Both the position numbers and the translations under genes were made by a program. From the NCBI GenBank assembly GCA_016934415.1, contig JAFGSW010000006.1, forward strand, positions 1 to 60,682: a stretch of DNA of 60,682 nt. Reading direction: 5' to 3'. Each line of letters starts with the position of its first letter. Position 1 is the stretch's first letter. Below are positions 60,272 to 60,682 of this stretch, piece after piece. The notes beneath the pieces were generated by a model. The model saw only the letters and a program-made list of their open reading frames with translations. It was not told the origin of the DNA and did no database searches. This stretch comes from Spirochaetales bacterium. GTDB lineage: Bacteria > Spirochaetota > Spirochaetia > SZUA-6 > RPPD01.

Positions 60272-60682
60272 ATGGAAAAACTGGAATCGACCGTGCAGGA
60301 CGCGCGCGCCCTCCTGAAGTCCGCGCTGAAGTACGCCGAGACGGAAGAGCGGGACGGCATCGATCCCGACCTGGCGTCCGCGCTGGCCACGGCCATCGAA
60401 TGCGCGATCGCCGCCGACACGACGCAGCAGAACTCGCTCCGCACGGTGGGCCACTGGACCGAGGCCCAGGACAAGGCGATGGCGAAGGCGAAGCTCTTGA
60501 TCACCAAGCAGCGCAACGCGGCCAAGGGCCGCTACGGCAGCCGGGACAAGCGGATGATGCAGGAGTTCCACGTGGGCGCCTCCCCGGCCCTGACCGTGAA
60601 GGCCATGGCCGTCGAGCTCGCCTACATGAAGAGCGTGGCGGAGAAGCGCATCGGCGACCTCACCAAACACGGCTTCAAGGCC
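60272..60682 (+). CDS. Hypothetical helical protein, 3' end outside window
   Basis: 137 codons from ATG at 60272 to the window edge, no stop. Strong third-position GC bias and synonymous-looking codon use support coding. Helix-rich and charged: MEKLESTVQDARALLKSALK at the start, then TVGHWTEAQDKAMAKAKLLI, basic RNAAKGRYGSRDKRMMQ, and KSVAEKRIGDLTKHGFKA at the edge. No family recognised. The ribosome site is weak (AAAGAAGACC). It follows the second 21-bp array directly. Confidence 0.65.
   Translation, partial: MEKLESTVQDARALLKSALKYAETEERDGIDPDLASALATAIECAIAADTTQQNSLRTVGHWTEAQDKAMAKAKLLITKQRNAAKGRYGSRDKRMMQEFHVGASPALTVKAMAVELAYMKSVAEKRIGDLTKHGFKA

Noticed and set aside
59965..60525. 186-residue minus-strand protein with MLALEAP repeats
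   Set aside because: Its first half is antisense to the better-supported plus-strand gene at 60272, and the rest is the 21-bp array.

Overview
This is a GC-rich bacterial chromosome segment that reads as a Gram-negative (diderm) organism. It encodes a TolC-type outer-membrane channel with an RND pump, a BamE-like protein and an aryl-polyene type lipid pathway. It also carries a complete nine-subunit V/A-type rotary ATPase, which argues against most Proteobacteria. The discoidin-like secreted protein and the ATPase make a spirochaete or a similar deep diderm lineage plausible, but the phylum cannot be fixed from this window.

Layout. 1-1400 is a visibly AT-rich patch: the first codons of a leftward gene (MAKEK, perhaps EF-Tu), a small unknown gene and a DUF3800 gene. 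1681-2395 is a tandem array of about 34 units of 21 bp, closed by a strong bidirectional terminator and followed by tRNA-Val(UAC). 3.0-6.6 kb holds a family-28 glycosyltransferase, a UPF0104-type membrane protein, a PTS IIA protein and a UspA protein. The last two continue the V-ATPase operon (15.3 down to 6.6 kb, subunits G/H-C-I-K-F-E-A-B-D). 19.2-15.7 kb is the glycolytic run gap-pgk-tpiA-secG behind a near-consensus promoter. 21.5-19.6 kb is trpR followed by a trpB2-type synthase with a long hairpin between them. A LOG-family gene and a secreted discoidin-like gene follow.

24.3-32.9 kb is an unusual signalling operon. Its order is a receiver fused to a histidine-bearing DHp domain with no ATPase domain, a hybrid kinase, a kinase with an ATPase domain but Arg in place of the phospho-accepting His, a CheY/Rcp1-type receiver, an intact PAS kinase, and finally a fusion of a cyclic-nucleotide domain, an acetate-kinase fold that has lost most catalytic residues, and an apparently intact PduL phosphotransacylase. 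This is the best candidate for an undescribed system: a signalling locus tied to acyl-phosphate chemistry.

33.3-36.7 kb holds a GH5-like lipoprotein, a YgbA_NO family protein, a site-2 protease and a BamE-like protein. 36.8-50.6 kb is an aryl-polyene gene cluster: O-methyltransferase, chain-length-factor-like KS, acyltransferases, two ACPs, a fused AMP-ligase/dehydratase, GT2, MIO ammonia lyase, thioesterase, KS, dehydratase, ketoreductase and KS. Next to it lie a broken MATE gene, a PII-like protein, an RND/MFP/TolC export operon (leftward) and a divergent NarL-type two-component pair. 58.9-60.3 kb holds no convincing gene. It ends in a second 21-bp tandem array directly upstream of a gene that runs off the window.

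Intergenic spaces carry several dispersed repeat families: inverted pairs of ACGGAT/ACGAAG heptamer arrays, 34-bp perfect palindromes, a cluster of tight hairpins, and a CTGCCC..CGCAGTCGAGG-type repeat that supplies the C-terminus of one thioesterase. All gene identities rest on motif recognition by eye. No database search was run.
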